22,384 nucleotides of DNA from Thermoflexales bacterium (GTDB lineage Bacteria; Chloroflexota; Anaerolineae; B4-G1; SLSP01). Shown here piece by piece: positions 14,407-21,734 of the stretch. The notes under the pieces were generated by a model. That model searched no databases and was not told the origin of the DNA. It was given only the letters and a program-made list of their open reading frames with translations. The position numbers and the translations under genes were made by a program. The stretch is from contig WFQZ01000096.1 of the NCBI GenBank assembly GCA_015486785.1, positions 1 through 22,384 on the forward strand, given 5' to 3'. Position 1 is the stretch's first letter; every line of letters begins with the position of its first letter.

Positions 14407-15681
14407 ATGGACATAGCCATCATTGGAGCCGGCGTTACCGGATTGACCGCAGCTTACGATTTGTTGCGCCAAGGCGACCACGTCACGCTATACGAAGCGC
14501 GTCCGTATGTGGGCGGCGTGGCGGCGGGATTCAAAGACGAGGCGTGGGATTGGTCTTTGGAGCGATTCTATCATCACATCTTCGCCACGGATAAAGAGTT
14601 CCTCGCCCTGGTGCGAGACCTGGGGCTGGCGGAAGAGATGAACTTCCCGCGCCCGTTGACCTCCCTCTATCACCACGGCGACATTTATCCCCTGGATAGT
14701 CCCCTGGCAGTGTTGCAGTTCAAGCCGCTGCCCTTTGTAGATCGCGTGCGCTTTGGGGCGGTAGCCGCCTTCGTGCGCTACAACCCGTTCTGGAAGCCTT
14801 TTGAGCGCGTGACCGCCGACGCTTGGCTTTCCCACGCTATGGGCCAACGAGCTTACGAGACTTTGTGGCAGCCGCTTTTGGAAGGCAAGTTCGGCCCGCA
14901 CTACCGCGAAGTCAATATGGCGTGGTTCTGGGCGCGACTGGCGAAGCGCACGCCGCGCCTCGGCTACTTCAACGGCGGCTTCCAGCGATTGTGGGAGCAC
15001 TTGGCGGATGAGATCCGCGCCCTGGGCGGAGTCTTGCACCTGGCAACGCCGGTGCGAGGCATTCAAGCGGATGGGCACTCGCTGCGCCTGACGCTGGATT
15101 CCCAAGACGTGCCACACGAGCGCGTGTTGGCGACCTGCTCCCCGCAAGCACTGACCCGCCTCGCGCCGCAGCTTCCGGCGGAATACACCGCCCGCCTCCG
15201 GCAACTCAAAGCGATGGGCGCGGTGGTGTTGATCCTGGCCCTGCGGCATCCGGTGAGCCAACGGCACTACTGGATCAACATCCCCAAACGCGAAGGCTTC
15301 CCCTTCCTGGCCTTCGTGGAGCACACCAACTATATGTCCCCGCAACACTACGGCGGCGATACGCTCGTCTACTGCGGGGATTACGTAGACCCCGGCCATC
15401 GCTATTTTGCAATGTCCGCCGAAGCTCTGTTGGCGGAGTTCCTGCCCGGCATCCGGCGGATCAACCCGGATTTTGACCCGTCGTGGGTCAGGCGGATGTG
15501 GAAATTCTCCGCATCATACGCCCAGCCGGTCCCCCCGATCCACCACTCCCGCGCCATCCCGCCGCTGCGCACCCCTTTGGCCAATCTGTGGATGGCGAAC
15601 ATGAGCCAAGTCTACCCCTGGGATCGCGGCACCAACTACGCCGTGGCCCTGGGCCGCCAGGTCGCCGCCGCGATGCTGTAA
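14407..15681 (+). CDS. NAD(P)/FAD-dependent oxidoreductase (amine-oxidase/protoporphyrinogen-oxidase-like)
   Basis: A 424-residue flavoprotein. The Rossmann dinucleotide-binding motif IIGAGVTGLTAAY (G7-x-G9-x2-G12) and the ribose-binding E30 in LYEARPYVGG are at the N terminus. The C-terminal FAD contact is NMSQVYPWDRGTNYAVALG. The fold class is the flavin amine oxidase group, which includes PPOX-like, phytoene-desaturase-like and UDP-galactopyranose-mutase-like enzymes. The FYHHIFATDKEF stretch after the FAD motif is a feature of a Chloroflexota/cyanobacteria subgroup often found beside glycosyltransferases. The substrate cannot be read from the sequence. The start is ATG 14407 with GGAG 6 nt upstream; a GTG at 14377 overlapping the HD gene stop would add ten unaligned residues. 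It is the last gene of its operon. Confidence 0.85.
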   Translation: MDIAIIGAGVTGLTAAYDLLRQGDHVTLYEARPYVGGVAAGFKDEAWDWSLERFYHHIFATDKEFLALVRDLGLAEEMNFPRPLTSLYHHGDIYPLDSPLAVLQFKPLPFVDRVRFGAVAAFVRYNPFWKPFERVTADAWLSHAMGQRAYETLWQPLLEGKFGPHYREVNMAWFWARLAKRTPRLGYFNGGFQRLWEHLADEIRALGGVLHLATPVRGIQADGHSLRLTLDSQDVPHERVLATCSPQALTRLAPQLPAEYTARLRQLKAMGAVVLILALRHPVSQRHYWINIPKREGFPFLAFVEHTNYMSPQHYGGDTLVYCGDYVDPGHRYFAMSAEALLAEFLPGIRRINPDFDPSWVRRMWKFSASYAQPVPPIHHSRAIPPLRTPLANLWMANMSQVYPWDRGTNYAVALGRQVAAAML

Positions 15682-15689
15682 TTGTCCCC

Positions 15690-15720
15690 GTTGCGACGCG
15701 CCCCCCAAGTGCGTCGCAAC
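15690..15720 (+). terminator. Strong hairpin after the oxidoreductase gene (terminator-like, no clear U-tract)
   Basis: GTTGCGACGC (15690-15699) and GCGTCGCAAC (15711-15720) form a perfect 10-bp stem with an 11-nt loop, 8 bases past the oxidoreductase stop. The sequence after it is AT-rich but has no run of T. It may be an imperfect intrinsic terminator or an mRNA 3'-end stabiliser separating the upstream operon from clpB. Confidence 0.5.
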
Positions 15721-15735
15721 CCAATTCTTATCAAT

Positions 15736-15765
15736 TTCATAGCCGCATGTTTACGTGGTTCTAAT
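15736..15765 (+). promoter_or_regulatory. Candidate promoter of clpB
   Basis: TTCATA (15736-15741) and TCTAAT (15760-15765) match the sigma70 -35 and -10 at 4/6 and 5/6 with an 18-nt spacer. The predicted start near 15772 leaves a leader of about 50 nt ending in AAGGAGGGG before the ATG. No CIRCE element, HspR/HAIR site or sigma32-type promoter was found in 15682-15823. Confidence 0.4.
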
Positions 15766-15823
15766 CCTCACCTGCTAGGATCACGCTGGACAATATCGGA
15801 ATGGTTATTTAAGGAGGGGACTT

Positions 15824-18403
15824 ATGGATATGAATCGCTATACCGAAAAGACACAAGAAGCATTGCTGCGGGCGCAACGGCTGGCCGGTGAATACGGCAA
15901 CCCGCAGATTGATCCCGAACACGTTCTGCTCTCGCTCTTGGAGCAGGAAGATGGCGTGGTGCCGCAGGTGATCCTGCGCATCGGCAGCGATCCGCAGCGG
16001 ATGCGCACCGACCTAGAGCAAGTGATCGCCCGCAAGCCCCGCGCCAGCGGCGCGGCGGCGCAAGTGGGACTCTCCCCGGCGGTGGCGCGGATTTTGCAGA
16101 TGGCGGAGCGCGAGGCGCAGGCGATGCGCGACGAGTACGTGAGCACCGAGCACGTGTTGATCGCTCTATCGGACTCCAGCGCGGGTGACATCGCCCGTTT
16201 CCTCACCGCGCAAGGCGTCAACCGCGAAGCCGTGCTGCGGGCACTGACGACGATTCGCGGCGGGCAGCGCGTCACCTCGCAATCGCCGGAAGGCACGTAC
16301 AACGTCTTGGAAAAATACGGGCGCAACCTAACCCAACTGGCGCGGCAAGGGAAGCTCGATCCGGTCATCGGGCGCGACGAGGAAATCCGCCGCGTGATGC
16401 AGATTCTGGCGCGGCGCACCAAAAACAACCCCGTGTTGGTTGGGGATGCCGGGGTCGGCAAAACCGCCATCGTGGAAGGCTTGGCCCAGCGGATCGTCAA
16501 AGGCGACGTGCCCGAAGGGCTGAAGAACAAGGAAATCTTCCAGTTGGACATGGGCGCGTTGATCGCCGGCGCGAAATATCGCGGCGAATTTGAGGAACGG
16601 CTCAAGGCCGTGCTCAACGAGATCGCCCGCTCCGAGGGGCGGATTCTGCTGTTCATTGACGAATTGCACACGCTGGTAGGCGCGGGCAAGGCCGAAGGCG
16701 CAATGGACGCCGGCAACCTGCTCAAGCCGATGCTGGCTCGCGGCGAACTGCACACCATCGGCGCAACCACACTTGATGAGTACCGCAAGTACATTGAAAA
16801 GGACGCGGCCCTGGAGCGGCGTTTCCAGCCGGTGTACGTGGACGAGCCGGATGTGGAGGACACGATCAGCATTCTGCGCGGAATCAAGGAACGCTACGAC
16901 GCCCATCACGGCGTGCGCATCCAGGACGGCGCATTGATCGCGGCGGCCACGTTGAGCGACCGTTACATCGCCGACCGGCAACTGCCGGACAAAGCGATTG
17001 ACCTGGTGGACGAGGCGGCGGCTCGCCTGCGTTTGGAGATCGACTCCAAGCCCGCCGAGCTGGACGAGATTGATCGCCGCGTGTTGCAGTTGGAAATCGA
17101 ACGGGCAGCCTTGAAGCAAGAAAAAGATCGCGCCAGCCGGGAGCGGCTGAAGAAGCTCGAAAAGGAGCTTTCCGACCTGAAAGAACAAAGCCGTGCGCTG
17201 CGATCCCGCTGGGAGCAGGAAAAGGCCATCATCCAGCGGCTGCAACAGTTGCAACAGCAGCAAGAGGATCTCAAAGTCGAGATCGAGCAAGCGGAACGGC
17301 ATGCCGATCTGGAAAAAGCGGCGCGGCTGCGCTACGGCAAGGCGATGGAGTTGGAGCAACAAGTCGCGGCTGCCGAGCAAGAACTGTCCCGCGTGCAAGG
17401 GGACCGTCCTCTGCTGCACCAGGAAGTCGGCCCGGAGGAGATCGCCAAAGTCGTTTCTGAGTGGACCGGCATTCCGGTCTCGCGGCTGCTGGAAGGCGAA
17501 CGCGCCAAGCTGATGCGGATGGAAGACGAATTGCATAAGCGCGTCGTGGGGCAGGATGAAGCCGTGCGTGCGGTTTCCAATGCCGTGCGGCGGGCGCGGG
17601 CGGGATTGCAATCCCCGAACCGCCCCATCGGCACATTCCTGTTCCTCGGCCCGACCGGCGTGGGCAAAACTGAGCTGGCGCGGGCCTTGGCCGAGTTCCT
17701 CTTTGATACCGAAGAGGCGATGGTGCGCATTGATATGAGCGAGTACCAGGAAAAGCACACTGTTTCGCGGCTCATCGGCGCGCCGCCGGGATACGTGGGC
17801 TACGACGAAGGCGGCCAGTTGACCGAGGCGGTGCGGCGGCGGCCCTACTGCGTCCTGCTGCTGGACGAGATCGAGAAGGCGCACGCGGAAGTCTTCAACG
17901 TGCTGTTGCAACTCCTCGACGAGGGCCGCTTGACCGACGGACACGGGCGCACGGTGGACTTCACCAACACCATCGTGATCATGACCAGCAACGTCGGCAG
18001 CCGCTGGATCAAGGAACTGGGCGTCGAGGCCGCGCGGCAAGAGGTCATGGCCGAGCTGGATCGCACCTTCCGCCCGGAGTTCCTGAACCGCATTGACGAC
18101 ATCATCTTGTTCCGCAGCCTGACGCGCGAGGATTTGGCGCAGATCGTGGAAATCCAGGTGAACAACTTGCGGAAGCTGCTGCACGAACGGCAAATGGAGC
18201 TGCTGCTCAGCGAAGCGGCCAAGGAGTACCTGGCGGACAAAGGATACGATCCGGTCTACGGCGCACGTCCGCTCAAACGCGCCATCCAGCGTGAGCTGCA
18301 AGACCCGCTGGCGATGGAAATGCTGGAAGGGCACTTTGGCGAAGGCGATACGATCCGCGTGGAGGCCGGCGCGGAAGGATTGATCTTCCAGAAGGTGGCT
18401 TGA
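15824..18403 (+). CDS. clpB: ATP-dependent disaggregase ClpB (Hsp100)
   Basis: An 859-residue Hsp100 AAA+ chaperone of full family length. ClpB hexamers thread aggregated proteins through a central pore and hand them to DnaK. Order: Clp N-domain double repeat (about 1-145); NBD1 with Walker A GDAGVGKT (207-214), Walker B LLFIDE (275-280), pore loop AKYRGEFEERL (250-260) and Arg fingers R332/R333; a coiled-coil middle domain of about 410-525, which identifies ClpB rather than ClpA; NBD2 with Walker A GPTGVGKT (609-616), pore loop GYVGYDEGG (656-664) and Walker B VLLLDE (677-682). No ClpP-binding IGF/L loop was noticed. Walker A1 reads GDAG where GEPG is more common. AAGGAGGGG lies 4 nt upstream. 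The gene ends in a terminator shared with convergent proS. Confidence 0.97.
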   Translation: MDMNRYTEKTQEALLRAQRLAGEYGNPQIDPEHVLLSLLEQEDGVVPQVILRIGSDPQRMRTDLEQVIARKPRASGAAAQVGLSPAVARILQMAEREAQAMRDEYVSTEHVLIALSDSSAGDIARFLTAQGVNREAVLRALTTIRGGQRVTSQSPEGTYNVLEKYGRNLTQLARQGKLDPVIGRDEEIRRVMQILARRTKNNPVLVGDAGVGKTAIVEGLAQRIVKGDVPEGLKNKEIFQLDMGALIAGAKYRGEFEERLKAVLNEIARSEGRILLFIDELHTLVGAGKAEGAMDAGNLLKPMLARGELHTIGATTLDEYRKYIEKDAALERRFQPVYVDEPDVEDTISILRGIKERYDAHHGVRIQDGALIAAATLSDRYIADRQLPDKAIDLVDEAAARLRLEIDSKPAELDEIDRRVLQLEIERAALKQEKDRASRERLKKLEKELSDLKEQSRALRSRWEQEKAIIQRLQQLQQQQEDLKVEIEQAERHADLEKAARLRYGKAMELEQQVAAAEQELSRVQGDRPLLHQEVGPEEIAKVVSEWTGIPVSRLLEGERAKLMRMEDELHKRVVGQDEAVRAVSNAVRRARAGLQSPNRPIGTFLFLGPTGVGKTELARALAEFLFDTEEAMVRIDMSEYQEKHTVSRLIGAPPGYVGYDEGGQLTEAVRRRPYCVLLLDEIEKAHAEVFNVLLQLLDEGRLTDGHGRTVDFTNTIVIMTSNVGSRWIKELGVEAARQEVMAELDRTFRPEFLNRIDDIILFRSLTREDLAQIVEIQVNNLRKLLHERQMELLLSEAAKEYLADKGYDPVYGARPLKRAIQRELQDPLAMEMLEGHFGEGDTIRVEAGAEGLIFQKVA

Positions 18404-18424
18404 CGCGGCTGAGGATTTTGGGAA

Positions 18425-18466
18425 ACAAAAAACGGGACGGCTGAAAAGCGCGTCCCGTTTTCTTTT
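18425..18466. terminator. Bidirectional Rho-independent terminator between clpB and proS
   Basis: AAAACGGGACG (18429-18439) and CGTCCCGTTTT (18451-18461) form an 11-bp stem with an 11-nt loop. On the plus strand it ends in TTTTCTTTT after clpB. On the minus strand it ends in TTTTTTGTTT after proS. It should serve both convergent genes and insulate them from each other. Confidence 0.92.
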
Positions 18467-18477
18467 GCTTGCCTGGC

Positions 18478-19911
18478 TCAGTAAGCCCGCGCGAAGATCG
18501 CCACCTGATCGGTGGGGCGACCGGTGTACACGCATTTGCCGGGGGTTTCCGCCGGCTCGGCCAGCAGACAGCGGAGTGTCGCTTTCGTTTCCGCCTTGAC
18601 CGCTTCCTCATCCTCGCCATCGCCGGCCCACAGCACGCGGGCAAAGCCGTGCTGCACGGCTTCTTTCAACTCATCGTAGGTCTTCACGTCGTAGGTGTGA
18701 CTCTCCCGGAAGTCCAGTGCTTTTTGATACAATGCCTGGTGTACCGTATCCAGCAGCGTTTGCACCGTGGTTTCCAGCGCGGTCAGCGGCACGCTCACCT
18801 TGCCTTCACGCCCCGGAATGTCGCGGCGGGCGATCATCACTTGTTCCCGCTCAATATCCCGTGGCCCCAGCTCCACGCGCAGCGGCACGCCGCGCATCTC
18901 CCAGTCGTTGAACTTCCAGCCGGGGGACAGCCCCTCGCGCTCATCCAGCTTGACCCGCACCAGGCCGCGCAATCGCGCCTCAATGTTGCGGGCCGCAGCG
19001 AGCACGGCGGCCTTTTCCTTATTCTTGCGCCAGATGGGCACAATCACCACCTGGATCGGCGCGAGCCGTGGCGGGAGCACCAACCCGTGGTCGTCGCCGT
19101 GCGCCATCACGATGGCCCCGACCATACGGGTGCTCACGCCCCACGACGTGGTCCACACATACTGCAACTCGTTGTTTTCATCCAGATACTGGATGTCAAA
19201 GGCCTTGGCGAAATTCTGCCCCAGGTAGTGACTGGTGCCGGCTTGCAAGGCTTTGGTGTCTTTCATCATCGCTTCAATAGTGTACGTGGCCACCGCTCCG
19301 GCGAATTTCTCCTTCTCGCTCTTGCGACCGGGGATCACCGGCAAGGCCCCCTCGTTGACCGCGAAATCGGTGTACACGTTCAGCATGCGCATCGTTTCTT
19401 CCATTGCCTCGTCGGAAGTGGCATGCGCCGTGTGACCCTCCTGCCACAGGAACTCGGTGGTGCGCAGGAAGAGCCGAGTGCGCATTTCCCAGCGCACCAC
19501 GTTCGCCCATTGATTGATCAGCACCGGCAAGTCGCGGTAGGATTGAATCCATTTGGCGTACATGTGCCCGATGATGGTCTCGGACGTGGGGCGCACGACC
19601 AATGGCTCATCCAGCTTCTTGCCGCCGCCGTGCGTGACGACGGCCAACTCCGGCGCGAACCCTTCCACGTGCTCGGCCTCTTTGCTCAAGAAGCTCTGCG
19701 GGATAAACAGCGGGAAGTAGGCGTTCACGTGACCGGTGGCCTTGAAACGGCGATCCAGCTCCTCGCGGATGCGTTCCCACAAAGTGTAGCCGTAGGGCTT
19801 GATCACCATGCAGCCGCGTACCGGCGAATAGTCGGCCAGATCGGCTTTCAGGACAATCTCGTTATACCATTTGGAAAAATCCTCGTGTTGGGGCGTTAAA
19901 AATTCAGCCAT
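18478..19911 (-). CDS. proS: Prolyl-tRNA synthetase, short archaeal/eukaryote-like type
   Basis: A 477-residue class II aminoacyl-tRNA synthetase that charges tRNA-Pro. The catalytic motifs are visible: motif 1 around RGCMVIKPYGYTLWERI (32-48); the RPTSET loop (108-113); motif 2 from R140-W-E to TTEFLWQEGHTAHA; motif 3 at GVSTRMVGAIVMAHGDDHGL (258-277). The anticodon-binding domain follows from about 285, then a C-terminal extension with two Cys (CLLAEP...GKCVYTGRP) ending in FARAY, the terminal Tyr typical of this type. The INS editing insertion of the long bacterial form, between motifs 2 and 3, is absent. The ATG at 19911 has GAGGT upstream (GAGGTATAGC-ATG). It is transcribed alone, divergent from the queuosine transporter. 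Confidence 0.96.
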   Translation of the reverse strand: MAEFLTPQHEDFSKWYNEIVLKADLADYSPVRGCMVIKPYGYTLWERIREELDRRFKATGHVNAYFPLFIPQSFLSKEAEHVEGFAPELAVVTHGGGKKLDEPLVVRPTSETIIGHMYAKWIQSYRDLPVLINQWANVVRWEMRTRLFLRTTEFLWQEGHTAHATSDEAMEETMRMLNVYTDFAVNEGALPVIPGRKSEKEKFAGAVATYTIEAMMKDTKALQAGTSHYLGQNFAKAFDIQYLDENNELQYVWTTSWGVSTRMVGAIVMAHGDDHGLVLPPRLAPIQVVIVPIWRKNKEKAAVLAAARNIEARLRGLVRVKLDEREGLSPGWKFNDWEMRGVPLRVELGPRDIEREQVMIARRDIPGREGKVSVPLTALETTVQTLLDTVHQALYQKALDFRESHTYDVKTYDELKEAVQHGFARVLWAGDGEDEEAVKAETKATLRCLLAEPAETPGKCVYTGRPTDQVAIFARAY

Positions 19912-19943
19912 GCTATACCTCGCTCGTGGTGATAATTTAGCTC

Positions 19944-19952
19944 ATTGTATCA
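19944..19952 (-). promoter_or_regulatory. Extended -10 promoter of proS
   Basis: On the minus strand TGATACAAT gives an extended -10 element (TGn followed by TACAAT, 5/6). No convincing -35 lies 16-18 nt upstream, which is usual for extended -10 promoters. The RNA start would be near 19937, leaving a leader of about 25 nt, too short for a T-box. Confidence 0.5.
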
Positions 19953-20000
19953 TAGAAAATGGGAGGGCATAAGTCTGAAAAATCCCTTGAACCAATCAAA

Positions 20001-20009
20001 TGGTATACT
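20001..20009 (+). promoter_or_regulatory. Extended -10 promoter of the queuosine transporter/era operon
   Basis: TGGTATACT gives TGn plus TATACT (5/6 to TATAAT) without a good -35. The RNA start would be near 20016 and the leader about 22 nt, with AGGAG 5 nt before the ATG at 20038. Such a leader is too short to hold a preQ1 riboswitch. CTTGA occurs at 19986, 20008 and 20019, spaced 22 and 11 bp. Confidence 0.45.
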
Positions 20010-20037
20010 TGAGCCTATCTTGAACTCAGGAGTGTGT

Positions 20038-20697
20038 ATGGCAATCGCAGCTTCTAAACAATCAGTTTCTGCCCCTGCGGGGGCACTGACCTTGACGCAA
20101 GCGGGGGTGTTGGTCGTTTCGGCGTACATCGCCGCGCAGATTCTTTCCGACATCGGCAGCTTGAAGATCGCGCTGGTGGCCGGATTCAGCATTGACGGCG
20201 GGACGTTCATTTATCCAATCACCTTCACGCTGCGGGATATGGTGCATAAGCTGGTAGGCCGTCAGGCGGCCCGCACGGTCATCGTGGCGGCGGCGGTGAT
20301 CAACCTGCTGATGGCCGCCTATTTCGCGTTCCTCAGCCAACTGCCCCCCGATCCCACCTGGCTCAAGCAAGCGGCCTTCGCCGCCGTGCTCACCCCGGTG
20401 TGGCGCATCGTCGTCGCCAGCATTGTCGCCGAGGTATTCAGCGAACTGCTGGATACGGAAATCTATCACTTGTGGGTCAAGCACGTCACCCGCAAGTACC
20501 AATGGAGTCGCGTTCTGGTGAGCAACAGCATCAGCATCCCCATCGACAGTTTGATCTTCTGCTGGGGCGCGTTCGGCGGCGTGATGGGCGCGGCGGTGGT
20601 GTGGTCTATTTTCTGGGCCAATGTGCTGGTCAAGGGATTGACCACGCTGGTCAGCTTGCCGGGCATCTACCTGGTGCGGGAAGAAGGAGCTGTGTAA
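20038..20697 (+). CDS. yhhQ: Queuosine precursor transporter (YhhQ/VUT family)
   Basis: A 219-residue integral membrane protein with about six hydrophobic segments (about 20-38, 43-62, 80-100, 112-132, 158-178, 180-207). Conserved family features are the small polar IDGGTFIYPITFTLRDMVHK (52-71) and VAEVFSELLDTEIY (130-143), followed by RVLVSNSISIPIDSLIF. YhhQ-type proteins take up preQ0/preQ1 or related bases that feed queuosine synthesis in tRNA wobble positions. The start at 20038 is chosen because AGGAG precedes it and the family begins there; a longer frame to 19945 crosses the promoter. Its stop overlaps the era start by one base (TAATG), so the two are translationally coupled. No queuosine synthesis gene lies in the window. 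Confidence 0.88.
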   Translation: MAIAASKQSVSAPAGALTLTQAGVLVVSAYIAAQILSDIGSLKIALVAGFSIDGGTFIYPITFTLRDMVHKLVGRQAARTVIVAAAVINLLMAAYFAFLSQLPPDPTWLKQAAFAAVLTPVWRIVVASIVAEVFSELLDTEIYHLWVKHVTRKYQWSRVLVSNSISIPIDSLIFCWGAFGGVMGAAVVWSIFWANVLVKGLTTLVSLPGIYLVREEGAV

Positions 20698-21701
20698 TGA
20701 ACGAGACAAACGAAAGTCAAGCCCTCGTGGAATCTTTCCTCCGAGGCACGAGCGAGGGACTGCCGCAGCCGGACGCCGACGATTGGCACAATGCCGAACT
20801 TCCGCCGGGGCACAAGTCCGGCTTCGTCGCTCTGATCGGGCGGCCCAACGTGGGCAAGTCAACGCTGGTGAACGGGCTGGTGGGGCACAAAGTCGCCATC
20901 GTCTCCCCGCGCCCGCAGACCACGCGCAACCGCATCATCGGCATCCTCACGCAGCCGCAGTATCAGATCATCTTCGTGGATACGCCGGGCATTCATCGCC
21001 AGCCGCGCCATCGGCTCAACAAGTTGATGATCGCGCAGGCCGTGGACGCGATCCCCGATGCCAACGTGATCTACTTTGTGGTGGATGTCTCCGTCCTGCC
21101 CCGCGAGGAGGACAAGATGATCGCCCGCTTGCTGCGGGAAAAACGCCGCCGCCGTCCGGTGTTTCTGATCCTCAACAAGATGGACAAGCTGCCGCTGGAA
21201 CGAGCCAAGCGCAATATCGAAAGCTACTGGAAAATCTTCCCGGAGTACGCCGATTCGCTGCCGGTCAGCGCGAAGAAGGGCACGAACCTCTCGCAGCTCA
21301 TTGAGCACACCTTGACGCATCTGCCGGAAGGGCCGCGCTATTACCCCGGCGATCAAGTGACCGACCAGACAGTCTACCAGATCGCCGCCGAGCTGATCCG
21401 CGAAGCGGTCTTCCGCAGCACCTACCAGGAAGTGCCGCACGCCACCGCCGTCCTGGTGGAAGATTACCAGGAACGCGAAAACAACGTCACCTACATTGCC
21501 GCCCGCATCTGGGTGGAGCGAGAATCGCAAAAGCCGATCCTCATCGGCAAGGAGGGGCGGCAGCTCAAACGCATCGGCAGCGCGGCGCGGAAGGAGCTGG
21601 AACGATTCATCGGCGGGCGCGTGTATCTGGATTTGTGGGTCAAAGTCAAGCCCAAGTGGCGTGACCAAGGCGCACGGCTCAAGGAATTGGGCATCACGTA
21701 A
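20697..21701 (+). CDS. era: GTPase Era, ribosome biogenesis
   Basis: A 334-residue GTPase that binds the 3' end of 16S rRNA and acts as a checkpoint in 30S assembly. The G motifs are G1 GRPNVGKST (48-56), G2 within PQTTRNR (73-79), G3 DTPG (95-98), G4 NKMD (160-163) and G5 SAKKG (191-195). The C-terminal KH domain contains the GKEGRQLKRIG turn, then RVYLDLWVKVKPKWRD. An N-terminal extension of about 40 polar residues precedes the GTPase domain; the usual Era is about 300 residues. The ATG overlaps the transporter stop by one base, with AAGGAG 7 nt upstream. An upstream in-frame extension to 20400 runs inside the transporter gene and is not used. A CPBP protease gene follows after 33 nt. Confidence 0.96.
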   Translation: MNETNESQALVESFLRGTSEGLPQPDADDWHNAELPPGHKSGFVALIGRPNVGKSTLVNGLVGHKVAIVSPRPQTTRNRIIGILTQPQYQIIFVDTPGIHRQPRHRLNKLMIAQAVDAIPDANVIYFVVDVSVLPREEDKMIARLLREKRRRRPVFLILNKMDKLPLERAKRNIESYWKIFPEYADSLPVSAKKGTNLSQLIEHTLTHLPEGPRYYPGDQVTDQTVYQIAAELIREAVFRSTYQEVPHATAVLVEDYQERENNVTYIAARIWVERESQKPILIGKEGRQLKRIGSAARKELERFIGGRVYLDLWVKVKPKWRDQGARLKELGIT

Positions 21702-21734
21702 GCACGACGACATCCCTCGGATAAGGAGGAACTT

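Noticed and set aside
15682..15823. Heat-shock operator (CIRCE or HAIR) upstream of clpB
   Set aside because: No TTAGCACTC-N9-GAGTGCTAA-like or CTTGAGT-N7-ACTCAAG-like dyad is present. The only strong dyad is the hairpin at 15690-15720, which sits at the end of the preceding gene.
16328..18535. 735-codon open frame on the minus strand across clpB
   Set aside because: It is the antisense shadow of a GC-rich, strongly conserved clpB. It has no ribosome-binding site and low-complexity His/Arg/Leu-rich content, and it runs through the bidirectional terminator.
20010..20037. preQ1 riboswitch before the queuosine transporter
   Set aside because: The predicted leader is only about 22 nt, and no preQ1-I aptamer pattern of stem, loop and A-rich tail could be fitted.
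20400..20696. N-terminal extension of Era to 20400
   Set aside because: It lies inside the transporter coding region in another frame and is Arg/Gly/Gln-rich. ATG 20697 has AAGGAG and a TAATG coupling.
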